A DNA stretch of 64,000 bases from positions 12,338,001 to 12,402,000 of the forward strand of contig CM069432.1 of the NCBI GenBank assembly GCA_035610365.1. The letters run 5' to 3'. Position 1 is the stretch's first letter; each line of letters opens with the position of its first letter. Shown piece after piece: positions 1-10,655 of this stretch. Both the position numbers and the translations under genes were made by a program. This DNA comes from Aquatica leii. Lineage: Eukaryota; Arthropoda; Insecta; Coleoptera; Lampyridae. Under the pieces are notes generated by a model, which ran no database searches, was not told where the DNA came from, and saw nothing but the letters and a program-made list of their open reading frames with translations.

Positions 1-60
1 GTTAAACTTCCACCAGAACCTATCATAACAAGATGAGAAACTTGGTTATCTGCTTGCATT
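1..60 (+). pseudogene. Fragment of BED-finger (CGGBP1-related) hAT transposase
   Basis: The first 60 bases read VKLPPEPIIT-x-WxTWLSAC, nearly the same as positions 9400-9455 and, reversed, 26190-26240. That peptide belongs to the catalytic core of the BED-hAT family found twice more in this window. The copy is cut by the window edge on the left and by the next hAT on the right, and carries an in-frame stop where the other copies have Gly-Thr. It is a relic with no function of its own. Confidence 0.6.
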
Positions 61-994
61 GCATAACTGCTGAAACAAAAACACATGCAACTTCTCTTCT
101 AAAAAATGCCAAAAGATTTGAATTTATTGTCCTCTCATGTTTTTGGTAAAAGCAATTAAGCCGCATAGATATTGTGAACAACCTCTTACAAAGAGGAGAC
201 ACCACTATCGAGAGATCAGCAGAACATATTAGCCGACTAATCTCTGAGTTTGAAAAGGAAAGGGCAAACTGTTCAGCTCATGCAGTGAAAGAAGCCAAAG
301 AAATAGCTACAAAGCTTAATCTACATCCTCATTTTAAGGAAATAAGAAGAAGGAAAAAGAAGCGCATGTTTGATGAGAAGGGTGAAGATGAAATCCATTA
401 CTTTTCAGAGGAAAAATTTTAGATTGTTGATGATGGAATTGATAGATCGGATTCTAAATGAACTGAGACAAAGGTTTAAATCCGTACAAAACATGAATAG
501 ATTATTTGGTTTTCTCAATGGAACTGGGTTTGCATCATGAAGGGACAGAAATTGAAAAATGGAGCAATTAGGTTAGCAACTACATATAAAGAAGACTTAG
601 ACAAGAACGAACTGTCATTAGAAGTGGAGAGTTTTAAATATCACCTTTTAGACTTAGGCTCTAATATAAAAACGGTTACTTCATCCGACCTTCTGACGTT
701 AATATACCAAAACGGAGTTGAAAGTGCCTACCCCGACATAACTACAGCATTTAGTTTGTATATAATTTGTCACAATTTTTAGATTGTGTAAACTGTAAAA
801 TTTATATGCAAATTGTGTAAATAAAGTAACTAATATATAAACTGTTTTTGCACAATTATTGGAATTAATAGTAACAATATCAGAAGTATTGTTTGGAAAG
901 GTTTTTGGTTTATTGGTCTAAGTTGGATCCAGAGAGGGGAGGGCGCCAAAGTGATTTCTTGTCCCGGGTGGTAAATACACTAGTTACGTCGCTG
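61..994 (+). pseudogene. 3' part of a ZMYM1-like hAT transposase with its 3' terminus
   Basis: Coding pieces at 174-422, 423-540 (other frame) and 537-782 match the C-terminal half of ZMYM1-like (DUF4371/hAT C-terminal) transposases: an acidic helical region, the basic RRRKKKR stretch, then the IDRILNELRQRFKSV and MNRLFGFLNGTG region split over frames. At least two frame changes and several stops make it inactive. The sequence at 940-994 (GGCGCC..CCCGGG..TAGTTACGTCGCTG) resembles the terminal repeat of this family, reading CAGCGACGTAAC from the other side, so I place the 3' end at 994. No matching 5' terminus is in the window. Confidence 0.65.
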
Positions 995-1228
995 ATTACA
1001 AAAGCATTTGGAATAAAATGCTGTTTGCAAACAATATAATGCACAATTACTAGAATAATAGTTGTTTTTGTTTCCACCTGTAAATATTTTCTCAACTACG
1101 TGATTCATTTTTTTACAAAATGCATTTTTTTTCCTAAAGTAGTCAGTAAAGTGTTTGACTTGGTAAGCAGTTGCTTTTATTAGATAAAGCCAAAACAAAA
1201 ATCAACAAAATATATTATTATTATTAAA
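783..1228. other. Non-coding stretch, partly hAT 3' UTR
   Basis: Positions 783-994 are the untranslated tail and terminus of the preceding hAT. From 995 to 1228 the sequence is AT-rich. I see no reading frame, repeat or RNA structure in it that I can name. Confidence 0.5.
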
Positions 1229-2028
1229 GAGAACCTGTCTATTTCCTTTTTTGTGTAACTTTTTGTCTTTTTTGCCTTTTTAAAGAGTATTATTTTATAT
1301 TGCCCTTTTTACATATAAATTTTGAAAAGTTTGTGTAAATAGTGTTTTAATAGGTAGATGACAATAACAGAATTTTACTTAAATTACGTACAATAATAGA
1401 ATTTTTTGCTCAAAAGGTCTTACCACGAACCTATAATTCACAACAGGGATTTTCATGTTTTGTTAAACAATGGTTTCCAGAAAACATTAAATACAAAAAC
1501 CGCTTATAGAGAAGAACTATTGTAAGAATTTATACTAGGATCATGTACAATGACAGGCTTAACAGAACACGATTTACAAAAACGGAAGGATTTCGGAATG
1601 AATCATATGTTATAGGTCTATTCAGTACCTCAGTAAAGCAAACAAACATAGAAAATTTTAATTCTGTCCGGTGGGATTCCTTTAATGACTGAAACACATG
1701 GCTAAAACATTCTTTGTTTATTATAAATACCTGTGATATGGTCACACTGTGATAGTCTATTGCTGTTGTGCTGTGAGTAAGTTTTAAAAAATGCCACCTA
1801 ATAAACAATCAAACTTTTAAAATTATTACAAGTGGAGTAAATTGGACAATAATTTAACAACCGACAGGGAAAACCTTTTCTGTCAAGTTTGTTCAAAATC
1901 AGTAAGTTTTTACTATCTTAATTTAAATGCTTTTAATTACTAGGATATGTATTATTTTAGATCCGTGCTACTAAAAAGTACCATGTAAAACCACACTTGG
2001 GTAGTGGTTTACATTTAAAAAATATAAA
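1229..2028 (+). pseudogene. 5' part of BED-finger hAT (leader plus BED zinc finger, two exons)
   Basis: This block is the plus-strand paralogue of 27190-27720 plus 28956-29160, without the 1.2-kb insert found there. It contains the leader, a start codon at 1791-1793, and a BED-type zinc-finger exon (1791-1901, LFCQVCSKS with CxxC). A 59-bp intron follows (1902-1960, GTAAGT...TTTTAG), then the His half of the finger (1961-2028, KKYHVKPHLGSGLHLKN). An in-frame stop at codon 10 replaces the Glu codon of the other copy. Similarity stops near 2028, where the second copy continues into the transposase, so the rest was lost or displaced. The catalytic part of the same family resumes at 5651. Confidence 0.7.
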
Positions 2029-3713
2029 ACGCAAGTGACTGTCGGGTGTGTCGCCAGATTTGCGATATTGTTATTTTATCCTTTTGTACCTGTCCATTTT
2101 TTTGTCAATTAGAAAAAATATACACATTTGCGACTTGCGTCGCCAATAGTTGCGTGAATTGCTTTCTGCGCAAGTAACGTCACCGTCATCTTGTAGGTTG
2201 CGATCTATTTCTATATTTAAGCAGTACCTACAATCCGATTCGTGCAACGTAGTGTTTTGCTGATTTATTATAATTGTAGATAACTTTGTGGTTTTCGTGA
2301 GCCTGTGAATGCTTACAGGAGATAACCCTTTTTGCACTTTATAAAAAGATAAGGTAAATTTGTTACAAGCTTTTTGGTTTTACGAACCTTGCACGGCCAA
2401 ACTCGCAATAGTCGGAGATGGGTAGGTTCACAAAAAAAAATATATAAAAGACGTTTCAGGGCGCCAGAGCTTATCCCAAAGTAATACTTCTGTCCGCTCA
2501 CAACAGAATGGTGTAGAACTTGTAACAATTCGAAGATTCGTAATCCCTCTACTCAGCTGTTCGAGTAGCCCAAACTGGTTCGTAGGGAACAATAAGCACA
2601 CAAAAAAAGAATTAACAACTTTAATCGCCCTCAGTCTATCATTAACAGTTATCACAGTTGTAGTTGTACTAAGCAAAAGTCATTACAACCCACAGTTGGA
2701 GTTACTAAAGACTAGAAAAAGTTACATTAAATATTTACAACGGTATTAACGTTTGAGTTCGGAATAGTCAATTTAGAGAATTATAGAAACAAGAAAAGTT
2801 AAGATCTCGATGCCTACAACATCGGCAACCTACCACACACAATTATAAAGAACCGAAGTACATGTCTTTCAACTACATACAATATGCGAGACATTGATTT
2901 CACTGAGGTTAAATACCCTATTGGTAGCTACGCGTTATATTTATTTACTAACGTTAAATTGTAATCCCACAGTTCGTGAGTAATTGTACGTGACCACGAT
3001 ATCTAAAGTAAATTCAAATCACTCAACCAAATTCCAGCATCCACTAGCCCGAAGAAAAACGTTTTTCTTCTTCAGTGGCCTGCAATAAAATATTAACACG
3101 AATCGTATCACAACCCCAATTCACAAGTTATAGTTCGGCTAAAACAATTTTGTATTAAATAATTCATGAAATCTATCTCAAAAGTAAACAAAACGTGCAT
3201 CGACTACTGTATGTAGTGAGATCGAAAATAGGTGGTTATTAATATGTTTAACGTCGTGTCATCCACGTGTAGTATTATTTGCCCTGGACGGCTCCGCAAG
3301 ACCCCAATTTCGTGGCGTGGAAATCGCCTTCCGCCAGCGCCCGTGTACGGCAACGTGATGCCCTATTTAGTAGTAGTTTACGATATCCATTTATCGAGAA
3401 TGTAACAGGTGCGAAATGAAGGAACGCAAAATGGCTGTCAAAAGGAAGACGAATTACAACCGAATTTTTACTAAAAGACGACAGTAGCTTACCCTGTAAC
3501 GCATCAAATAAGTTAGCTAATTAACTAATTATAATTGGTTTTCCATTCTTTTCCAGATGGTAACGGATATATATCAATATTCAATAGTTACAGACCATTT
3601 TATATCATTTACGTTTGACGATTTTCTGCCAAATGACAACTAATGAGAAAAGGATCGTTAGAGGGCGTCAAAGCCCGAATCTAATTTCACGTCGAAACAC
3701 ATAGGCGTACCTA
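2029..3713. other. Unassigned non-coding stretch
   Basis: 1.7 kb without a credible ORF. It interrupts the BED-hAT between its finger exon (ends 2028) and core (resumes 5651). It is mostly AT-rich, with a short GC-rich patch at about 3275-3365. Part may be leader of the ZBED5-like hAT that follows. I recognise no terminal repeats. Confidence 0.4.
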
Positions 3714-5330
3714 ATGAAAATTTCGACCGTAACAAACTTAATTAACATATCAAGTCATAAATGCAAAATTACAATTACCTGGACGGGTGAGGAAGATAAG
3801 CCTAAGCCGAAATGTTTGGTATGTGGTGCTAATCTTTCAAACGAAACGATGGTTCCTAACAAGATGAAAAGGCATTTGGAACAAAACCATCAAAGCGTCT
3901 CTCAAAAACCACGCGAGTATTTTCAACGTCTGCTTTCCTCCATTCAAGCATCTTCGGTTATGATGGAAAAACGAATAAAACTATCAGACAAGGTACTTTT
4001 AGCCTCATTTAAAGTTTGAGAATTAATTGCTAAAAAACAGAAAGCGCATACCATTGGCGAAGAATTGATTTTGCCAGCGTGTAAAGAAATTGTCTCTACA
4101 ATTTTAGGCCCGGAAGCAGTTGAACAAATTTCAAAAGTACCTTTGTCAAATGACACAGTCCATCGACGCATAACAGATATGTCAATCGATATTCAAAGTA
4201 ATGTTAGGAAAAAATTGGCAAATACACAATTTGCTCTACAGCTGGACGAAAGCACGGACATTTCAGGTATCTTTTGCGAGATTTGTGAAAGGGCCGGAAA
4301 TTATTGAGCAATTTCTATTTTGTCGTGAATTGGAAACAACAACCATAGGAGCTGATATATTTGCTACTGTTGACGGTTTCAGCCACTTAAGTGGGCCGAT
4401 TGCATTGCGATATGTACAGATAGCGCTGCGGCAATGACATGAAATATAAAAGGATTTTTAAGTTTCGCATTAAAGAAAAACCCATCGGTAATAACGACTT
4501 ATTGCTGTTTACATCGAGAAGCTCTAGTAGTAAAATCTACAGATAGAAGTCAATTGAGTGAGGTTATTCAAACTGTTGTTTCTATGATCAACTATATTAA
4601 AACTCGTCCTGTAAAGTCAAGAGTTTTTGAGAAGCTATGTAAAGAAATGTACGCAGATCATAAAGTGTTGCTATTTCATAGTAAAATCCGTTGGCTTTTC
4701 AAAGGAAAAATACTAAACAGAGTTCTAGAACTGAAAGAGGAACTACTCACATTCTTCGAAACAGAAGATGGTCAAAGTGATTTTTGTAAACATCTTAAAA
4801 ACTCTGTTTGGTGTGCAAAGTTAGCTTACCGATCTGACATTTTTAGTAAGCTAAATTCTTTGAATGCAAGTATGCAAGAGCGAAGGAAAACCATAATATC
4901 ATCAACTGATAAAATAAGTGCACTTTCCAAAAAAATTGCATTGTGGAACTCGGCTATAGAAGAGAACGATCTGATTGCTTTTCCAGCAACGGCTATCACT
5001 TTCATTAACTTGAAACCTGAAGAAAGGACTCTGCTGAAGGAGAGCTTAAAAGAGCACCTATTTAAGTTGAAAGAAGAGATAACTAAATACTTTTCCTCTA
5101 TCTCGACTGCTGGCTGTAAGTGGGTGGTTGCACCTGACGAGGAGAACGTAAACAAAGCGGAATTAACCTATTCTGAAAAGGAACAACTTATTGAGATGTA
5201 TTCTGACACAGTTTTGAAATCAAAATTTAAAGAAGTGGCGACAGATGAGAGTGTGCCTATCTACAATTCGTCCTCGCATAGATAAACTCCTCAAAAGTCA
5301 CCAGGGTCAAATTGCACACTAATTTTAAGT
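3714..5330 (+). pseudogene. ZBED5-like hAT transposase, frameshifted and internally deleted
   Basis: The product would be a BED-finger hAT transposase of the ZBED5/SCAND3-like group. Visible in order are a BED finger (CLVCGANLSNE...KMKRHLEQNH), the linker KRIKLSDKVLLASF, and the first catalytic region LQLDESTDISG. Next come PEIIEQFLFCRELE, NPSVITTYCCLHREALV, and a long helical insertion domain (4554-5285). Breaks are a stop after SFKV (about 4017), a frame change near 4270, and another near 4435. After KFKEVATDE the reading jumps to a frame encoding the normal family C-terminus (RPRIDKLLKSHQGQIAH, about 5255-5316). The usual hAT dimerisation block between these two is absent, so an internal deletion is likely. 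This is a dead element. Confidence 0.8.
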
Positions 5331-5650
5331 TCCTACAAGCTTTTTATGTTATTACTCTTTGTATTTGTATGTTATGTTCTCATGCAATAAAAAATATGTT
5401 TATTTGCTATGTCTGTACTTATTGACATCTATAAAAATTTTTACATGTAATTTCTGCCGTACCAACATCTCACAGAGAAATTTTTTTGCACAATGTTTTA
5501 TAAGTCAATAATGCCCTCATCTATTGGGGGTTCCCATCCCCCCCCCCCTTCCGTCGCTTCAAACATTAGAAATTAAGCATAGGTATAGGGGTGTCGCACA
5601 TTTCTAAGAAGTAGTTTAGTGTGTCACTGAGTTAAAAAGGTTGAGCTGGT
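5331..5650. other. 3' flank of the ZBED5-like hAT
   Basis: AT-rich, with an AATAAA signal at about 5388 and a run of cytosines at about 5537-5547. No gene is visible. The junction back into BED-hAT sequence lies at about 5650. Confidence 0.4.
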
Positions 5651-5750
5651 CTAGCACATGGAATACATAAGGTGTGTGAATTCATTAGAGACGAGTTTGT
5701 AATAGTAAACAAGTTAATTTCTGCCACCAAAAAGGTAAAAATCTCTAATA
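5651..5750 (+). pseudogene. BED-hAT transposase core, piece 1
   Basis: Reads LAHGIHKVCEFIRDEFVIVN followed by KLISATKKVKIS, the same peptide as the minus-strand copy at 26330-26430. The reading is interrupted at 5750 by the pogo-type element and resumes at 9308. The duplicated TA at 5749-5750 and 9308-9309 marks the insertion, and the unoccupied version of the site is seen in the other copy. Confidence 0.8.
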
Positions 5751-6448
5751 GGGTGAATCGCCCAGTTAGCCGGCCACCACCAGTTCTCGGTCACTTTTCG
5801 AGAATATAGTGAATAAATTATAAGCTTTTGACCGCTTCTGAAGTATTTAAATATCCTCCTAACTGCAGACTTCTTATCCCCACCACTCTGCATTACGCGC
5901 CATTTTGCAAGCTTTGCTAAGAAAGAAAAAATCAATAGAGAAATAGTGAATATTTTGTGAAATACTGAAGCTAAAGGTAAGTTCTTATTGTTTTAGATAA
6001 ATAATATGTTGTACTATTCTTATTATATTTAGAAAAAATGATAAATTATGGATTTTAAGTGTTTTTTGGGTGGCCGATAAACTGGTTTAGCTAAAACGTT
6101 CAATACCTTTCTCGGTCGGGGTGGCCGAGAAGCGGTTTGAAAAGTAATATATTGTCCATCATTTTCTAATATACTGTTTCGTAACTGGCGTATCTTGTTT
6201 TATGATATATTTAAAAGAGTCACTTCTACAAAATAGCTAGTTTTCGGCCGGGCCATCTACAAAAACGCGACAAATAAAGAGGCTTAAAACAGTGGCCGAG
6301 AAAAGGATGTTGGCCGTCTCTCGGTCACTACCTTTAACTCCTAAAGGTTTAAATTGCTTTTTATAATTATTGTGTCTACCTTTTAAAAAAAGCAAACTTG
6401 AGAATCCTAAAAACTGTTAACTTATAAAATAAGTGTTTTCTTTGCCAG

Positions 6449-7706
6449 ATGGCCACCAAAAAAGACAAAAATGTGTCAAAGCAGGCAAGAAAGTTATTCA
6501 ACTACTCAGAAAAAAATCTTAAGCTAGCACTACAAGCTGTAAGAGAGGAAAAAATGAGCACAAGAATTGCTGCAAAGTATTTTAATATACCAAGGAGCGC
6601 TCTCCAAGACAGGGTTTTGGGAAAAACACCAGACAAATTGCGTAAAACGGGTCCAGAGCCTATTATGACTGTTGAAGGAGAAAAGCGCATAAAAGATTGG
6701 CTCTTAGGTCTGGCCAAGTGTGGATTCCCAATAAAAAAACATGAACTGATCCAAACAGTAACCAAAATAGCAACAGACAACGGAAAAATTGAAAAATTTA
6801 AAAATAACCGACCTGGGGAAAAATGGTATACGTGTTTTATCAAAAGGCACCCAGAGATAAGATTGCGTGAGTCCGAGAGTATTAACAAAGCAAGAGCAGT
6901 CGTCACGGAACAATACATCAGATCCTGGTTTTCAGAATTAGAAAATTTCTTAATAGAAAATAATATTATGGATGTTATGGAGGACCCTTCCCGCATTTTT
7001 AATGGGGTTGAATCCGGTTTTTCATTGTGTCCAAAAACCGGAAAAGTCCTTGCTCCCCGAGGCTATAAAAATGTTTATTCAATTAAGCAAGGCAATGAAA
7101 AGGAAACATTGACAGTACTTGTAACATTTAATGCCAGTGGTAATATTTGTCCTCCACTTGTTGTTTTCCCATACGTGAGACCTCCGAAAGCAGTAATTAA
7201 TAATATGCCAGAAAATTGGGTGCTGGGAAAATCTGACAGTGGTTGGATGAAAAGCGACGTATTTTACGAGTATGTTTGCAACGATTTTAACCAGTGGCTT
7301 AAAGACAATAATATTAAGAGACCAATAATATTTTTTATTGATGCACGCAGATCACACCTTAATATATTTCTGAGTGAATATTGTGAAAAAAATGGAATAA
7401 TTTTGTATGCACTTCCGCCAAACACAACTCACATCTTACAGCCGGCTGATGTGAGTGTGTTTACGCCATTAAAACATGAATGGAAGAAAACAGTTAGATT
7501 ATGGCAAAGTGAACAAGATATTAACACCTGTCACAAAAATGAATTTTTCACAAATATTTCAGCGGGCGTTAAATAAAGCAGATTTGGAAACGTGTATTAG
7601 AAATGGCTTCCGGAAATGTGGTTTGTTTCCTTTGAATTCAAATAATGTGGACTACACTAAATGTGTGAAAAATGAATTAGAAAGAAAACATAACATTAAA
7701 TGCTAA
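6449..7706 (+). pseudogene. pogo/jerky-like DDE transposase (N-terminal HTH, CENP-B-type HTH, DDE)
   Basis: This would cut and paste the surrounding element. Residues 15-60 form a Psq-type helix-turn-helix (LKLALQAVREEKMSTRIAAK). Residues 75-145 look like a CENP-B-type second HTH (GEKWYTCFIKRHPEIRLRES). From about residue 180 there is a DDE_1 domain: SRIFNGVESGFSLCPKTGKV, then FFIDARRSHLN, then TTHILQPADVSVF. Family members normally read D-E-S-G in the first motif; here the Asp codon is GTT (Val), so a catalytic residue is missing. A one-base shift near 7550 moves the reading to another frame (NFSQIFQRALNKADLE, then IRNGFRKCGLFPLN), which ends at 7706. The start at 6449 gives the expected N-terminus. 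Confidence 0.88.
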
Positions 7707-8731
7707 CTCAGATGATGCTGACAATAACGGTAATGTAAGACAAGAACAAAAAATGCATGTTATAAGCGACATCGCCATTAATAGGCAGGATATTTTAAAT
7801 ATTTTTCCTTTGGAAGTAGGAACCGTACTACCTATGGATTCACTAGATATTATTCCTGTTGAAGAAATAAATCTATTTACATTAGATAATATCTCGATGA
7901 ATCATGTTCTTGAAGAACCACAAGAAAACGAAGTACCAAATACTAACGAACAGAACACGAAGAAAGAAAACTTAAAAACTGAACAGGAGGAAGATACAAA
8001 CAAAACAGAAGATAAAGAAAATACTGATCCAGACATTACGGAGAAAATTGAAGTAATACGAGATAATTTGGAGCAAGCAACAGAACAAGAAGCAGAAGAC
8101 AGTAAAAACGAAGGGACAAATTTAAAGAAGAAAGAAAAAGAAGAACGCTCGGGAGAAAGTAATAAATTTGAATTGGAGGAAGAAATTAAAAACATAGAGA
8201 AGTCGACATTAAAATTAGGACAATCTGAAAATAACGACTTAACAACAAAATGGTCTAAAGAAAAGACCCCTATAAAAACTATGAAGACAGAAGAAGTGTT
8301 AAGCCCATTTTCCCGCCATCTGAGATTTCCCGAACCTATACCTAAACAAAGGCTCGGAAAATCGAAAAAAAGAAAAACTGCCAAGTGCTATCTCATCTAA
8401 AGCTTGGAGAAAACATATTGAAAAGCAAGACCAAGAAAAAATAAACAACAAGAACCTCAGCAGAAGAGAAAAGAAGAAAGACTGGAGAAACAGAGCACAA
8501 AAAATGCGAACAAAAATAAAAATAGTTCAAAAAAAAAATGTAGCTAAGAAATCCAAACTGATGTGTTCTCTTTGCGGAGACGAATTAATAAGCGATACAG
8601 AAGATGATTCTTTAAAAAAGTTGAGTTGTGACATATGCCCCAAGTGGTTTCATTTGGCTTGTACTGAGCTATCTCATTTAACCTATAATGAAGCTGCAAC
8701 CGAAGATTTCACATGTAGTTCTTGCAAATAA
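7707..8731 (+). pseudogene. C-terminal acidic linker and PHD finger of the pogo-type transposase
   Basis: Continues the transposase after a second frame change near 7695. An Asp/Glu/Lys-rich, probably disordered linker (7753-8385, about 210 residues) leads to AISSKAWRKHIEKQ after a third shift near 8390. The end is a Cys/His cluster at 8558-8728: CSLCGDE, LSCDICPKWFHLACTELSHL and FTCSSC, the C4HC3 spacing of a PHD finger. PHD fingers read histone tails, so the inferred role is chromatin-directed targeting, though that is not shown by the sequence. Stop codon at 8729-8731. Confidence 0.75.
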
Positions 8732-9307
8732 CTTTTAAAAATATGTAGATACCTGAATATTTTTGTTTAGTTTCACAGAAATTTTTGTATTTGTTTCTTT
8801 ATCTTGGTTTATTTTTGTATTGTTGCCTATTTTTAACATAGATAGGTATTACCTAGGTTATTATTTTGTGATAAATTTTGTTCAAAAACTACCTACTTAT
8901 AGGTACCTGAAGAATATTTTGTTGAGTTTTAGAAATCTTATGTTTACTTGATTTGTTTTACCATTTTCTTTTCGTGCAATAAAGTTGTTACCTACGTATT
9001 TACCCATAATTTTTTCAATAGAATGTCCGAAAAATAGGTCCTTTTGGCCACCCGACCAAGAATTGGCACATTGATGGCCGAGAAAATATTCAAGTGGCCG
9101 AGAACTAGCAAAAAGCCCATTTTTTACATTTTATTTTCTAAAAAAAACTTAATAGGTTTCACATTTTTGAACGACCTATTTCAATTTAGTATAACTACAG
9201 GGTATCAGAAAAAAGAATCCCAAATGTAATTCAAGCAACCAGTTCTTTCTAAACGTCAGTTTAATGTGAAAATTCAGTTAAGTGGCCGACAACTGGGCGA
9301 TTCACCC

Positions 9308-9966
9308 TATATTAGATTCTCTTTTTGATTATTGGATCTTGTTTCAGGTTTTTGTGAAAGCACCATTACGGGTAAGATCCTATAAAGAAAAACTTCCAGA
9401 TGTTAAACTTCCACCGGAACCTATCATTACAAGATGGGGAACTTGGTTATCTGCTTGCATTTTTTATGCCACATTTTGAAAAAACTAAAGAGGTACAGTT
9501 CATACATTAATCTGACATTGTCTTATACATTAATTGAATTGTCTTACTTCAGGTGGTTGAATTATTTGACGAGACGGCCTCTGCAGCAATTGCTAAATCT
9601 CAAAAAGCTTTTAATGGCGAAGCTGTTAAGGGAGGACTAGTTTTTGTAAAAACACACTTTTCCGGCATTCCTGGTGAATTAAAGAAGCTAGAAAACAGTG
9701 AAACCGCAATGACTGAATCTTTCGCTACATTTGAAAGAATAAGAGCAATTATAAGAGCATGTCCAGGGACTATAGGAAGAAAAATTAATCAAAAATTGGA
9801 TTCCGTCACATCAAAAAACCCTTCCTTTGACCTCTTTAAACAACTGACTGAAATTCAAAAAGGGGAGGTCATGAAGCATCAACAGAAAATATCTTTAACA
9901 ATAACAGAAACATCGACATTAAAATTTGCTCCACTAACATCTTGTGATGTCGAAAGAACTTTTTTG
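9308..9966 (+). pseudogene. BED-hAT transposase core, piece 2 (to the dimerisation domain)
   Basis: Resumes the BED-hAT at ILDSLFDYWI (short intron-like segment), then VKAPLRVRSYKEKLPDVKLP with IITRWGTWLSACIFYAT, matching the minus copy at 26150-26330. After an intron ending in TTACTTCAG near 9552 comes VVELFDETASAAIAKSQKAF and onward to LKFAPLTSCDVERTF, the hAT dimerisation motif. The copy is interrupted at about 9966 by a 0.5-kb insert and resumes at about 10469. Confidence 0.8.
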
Positions 9967-10468
9967 TACTCGCCGCCTGGGAAGTGAAGTTTTACATATG
10001 TGTGTAGCCAATCAGGAAATTGTTATTCCCGCACGAGTGCGGGAAAAATTACAAAAAACACTGGCATTTACAGACATTTAAACAATAATATTATAATGCA
10101 ATTATAATTTGTAATTGTTAAAAACCGTTTTCCCAGTGTTTTTTATTAATAAAAACAAGAAGTAAACTTAAAAAAGCAATACAAAGTATACAAAATATGA
10201 TCAGCACAAACACTTGAAACATAAAATGTCAATTCATAGCACTCTACACTTTTCATCAAGGTGACTATATCAAAATTTGACATTAATATAAAATGATTGC
10301 TTCTGCTTATCAATGGAAATATTTGCTCGTTACAAAAAATTATGTACAAACCTCTTGCGGGAAAATCATTCTAGCATTCGCGCTATTAAAGCACTCCCTC
10401 ACTTCGTTCGCTCGTGCTTTAAATGCGCTCATGTAGGAAAAACTTCTTCCCGAACTTGGTTCGTAAAT
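9967..10468. mobile_element. MITE-like insertion of about 0.5 kb in the BED-hAT
   Basis: Present here but absent from the paralogous site at about 25660, where the sequence runs straight through. Ends are imperfectly inverted (GGGAAGTGAAGTTTTAC on the left; reversed right end reads GGGAAGAAGTTTTTCCTAC). It contains the CG-rich palindrome CCCGCACGAGTGCGGG near 10029 and the motif CTTCGTTCGCTCGTGCTTTA near 10402. No coding capacity, so probably a non-autonomous element. Borders are accurate to a few bases. Confidence 0.6.
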
Positions 10469-10655
10469 AACTATTTCCTTCTATAAAAATATTTTAAATG
10501 ATAAAAGGCAACAGCTTCTTGGTCAAAATATTGAAAAATATTTGATTTGTGCTTGGGAAAATAATAGCACTTAATAAACATTGTAAAAAAAAATAAACTG
10601 TACATTTTAATAGATATTTGTGCCTTTTTATTGCCTTTTTGGCAAGTTTAATATG
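10469..10655 (+). pseudogene. BED-hAT 3' end, piece 3
   Basis: TTCCTTCTATAAAAATATTT onward matches the reverse of 25490-25665, including the tail TTGCCTTTTTGGCA. It completes the plus-strand BED-hAT that began at 1229. Similarity ends near 10655. Confidence 0.75.

Larger units (their letters stand above)
5751..9307 (+). mobile_element. pogo-type (Tc1/mariner superfamily) element with PHD-finger transposase
   Basis: A complete 3557-bp element with inverted ends GGGTGAATCGCCCAGTT (perfect over 17 bp, imperfect to about 26 bp), flanked by the TA duplication expected for Tc1/mariner relatives. It sits inside the BED-hAT, so it is the younger insertion. Subterminal copies of TGGCCGAGAA occur at about 6122, 6293, 9074 and 9094. 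One open frame set (6449-8731) occupies the middle. The ends are well preserved although the gene carries several frameshifts. Confidence 0.92.

Noticed and set aside
5537..5547. Poly-C run as a structural element
   Set aside because: Simple homopolymer; no flanking symmetry to support a function.
7902..8384. Long minus-strand ORF (160 residues, Ser/Phe-rich)
   Set aside because: It is the antisense shadow of the acidic linker of the pogo-type transposase and has no motif.
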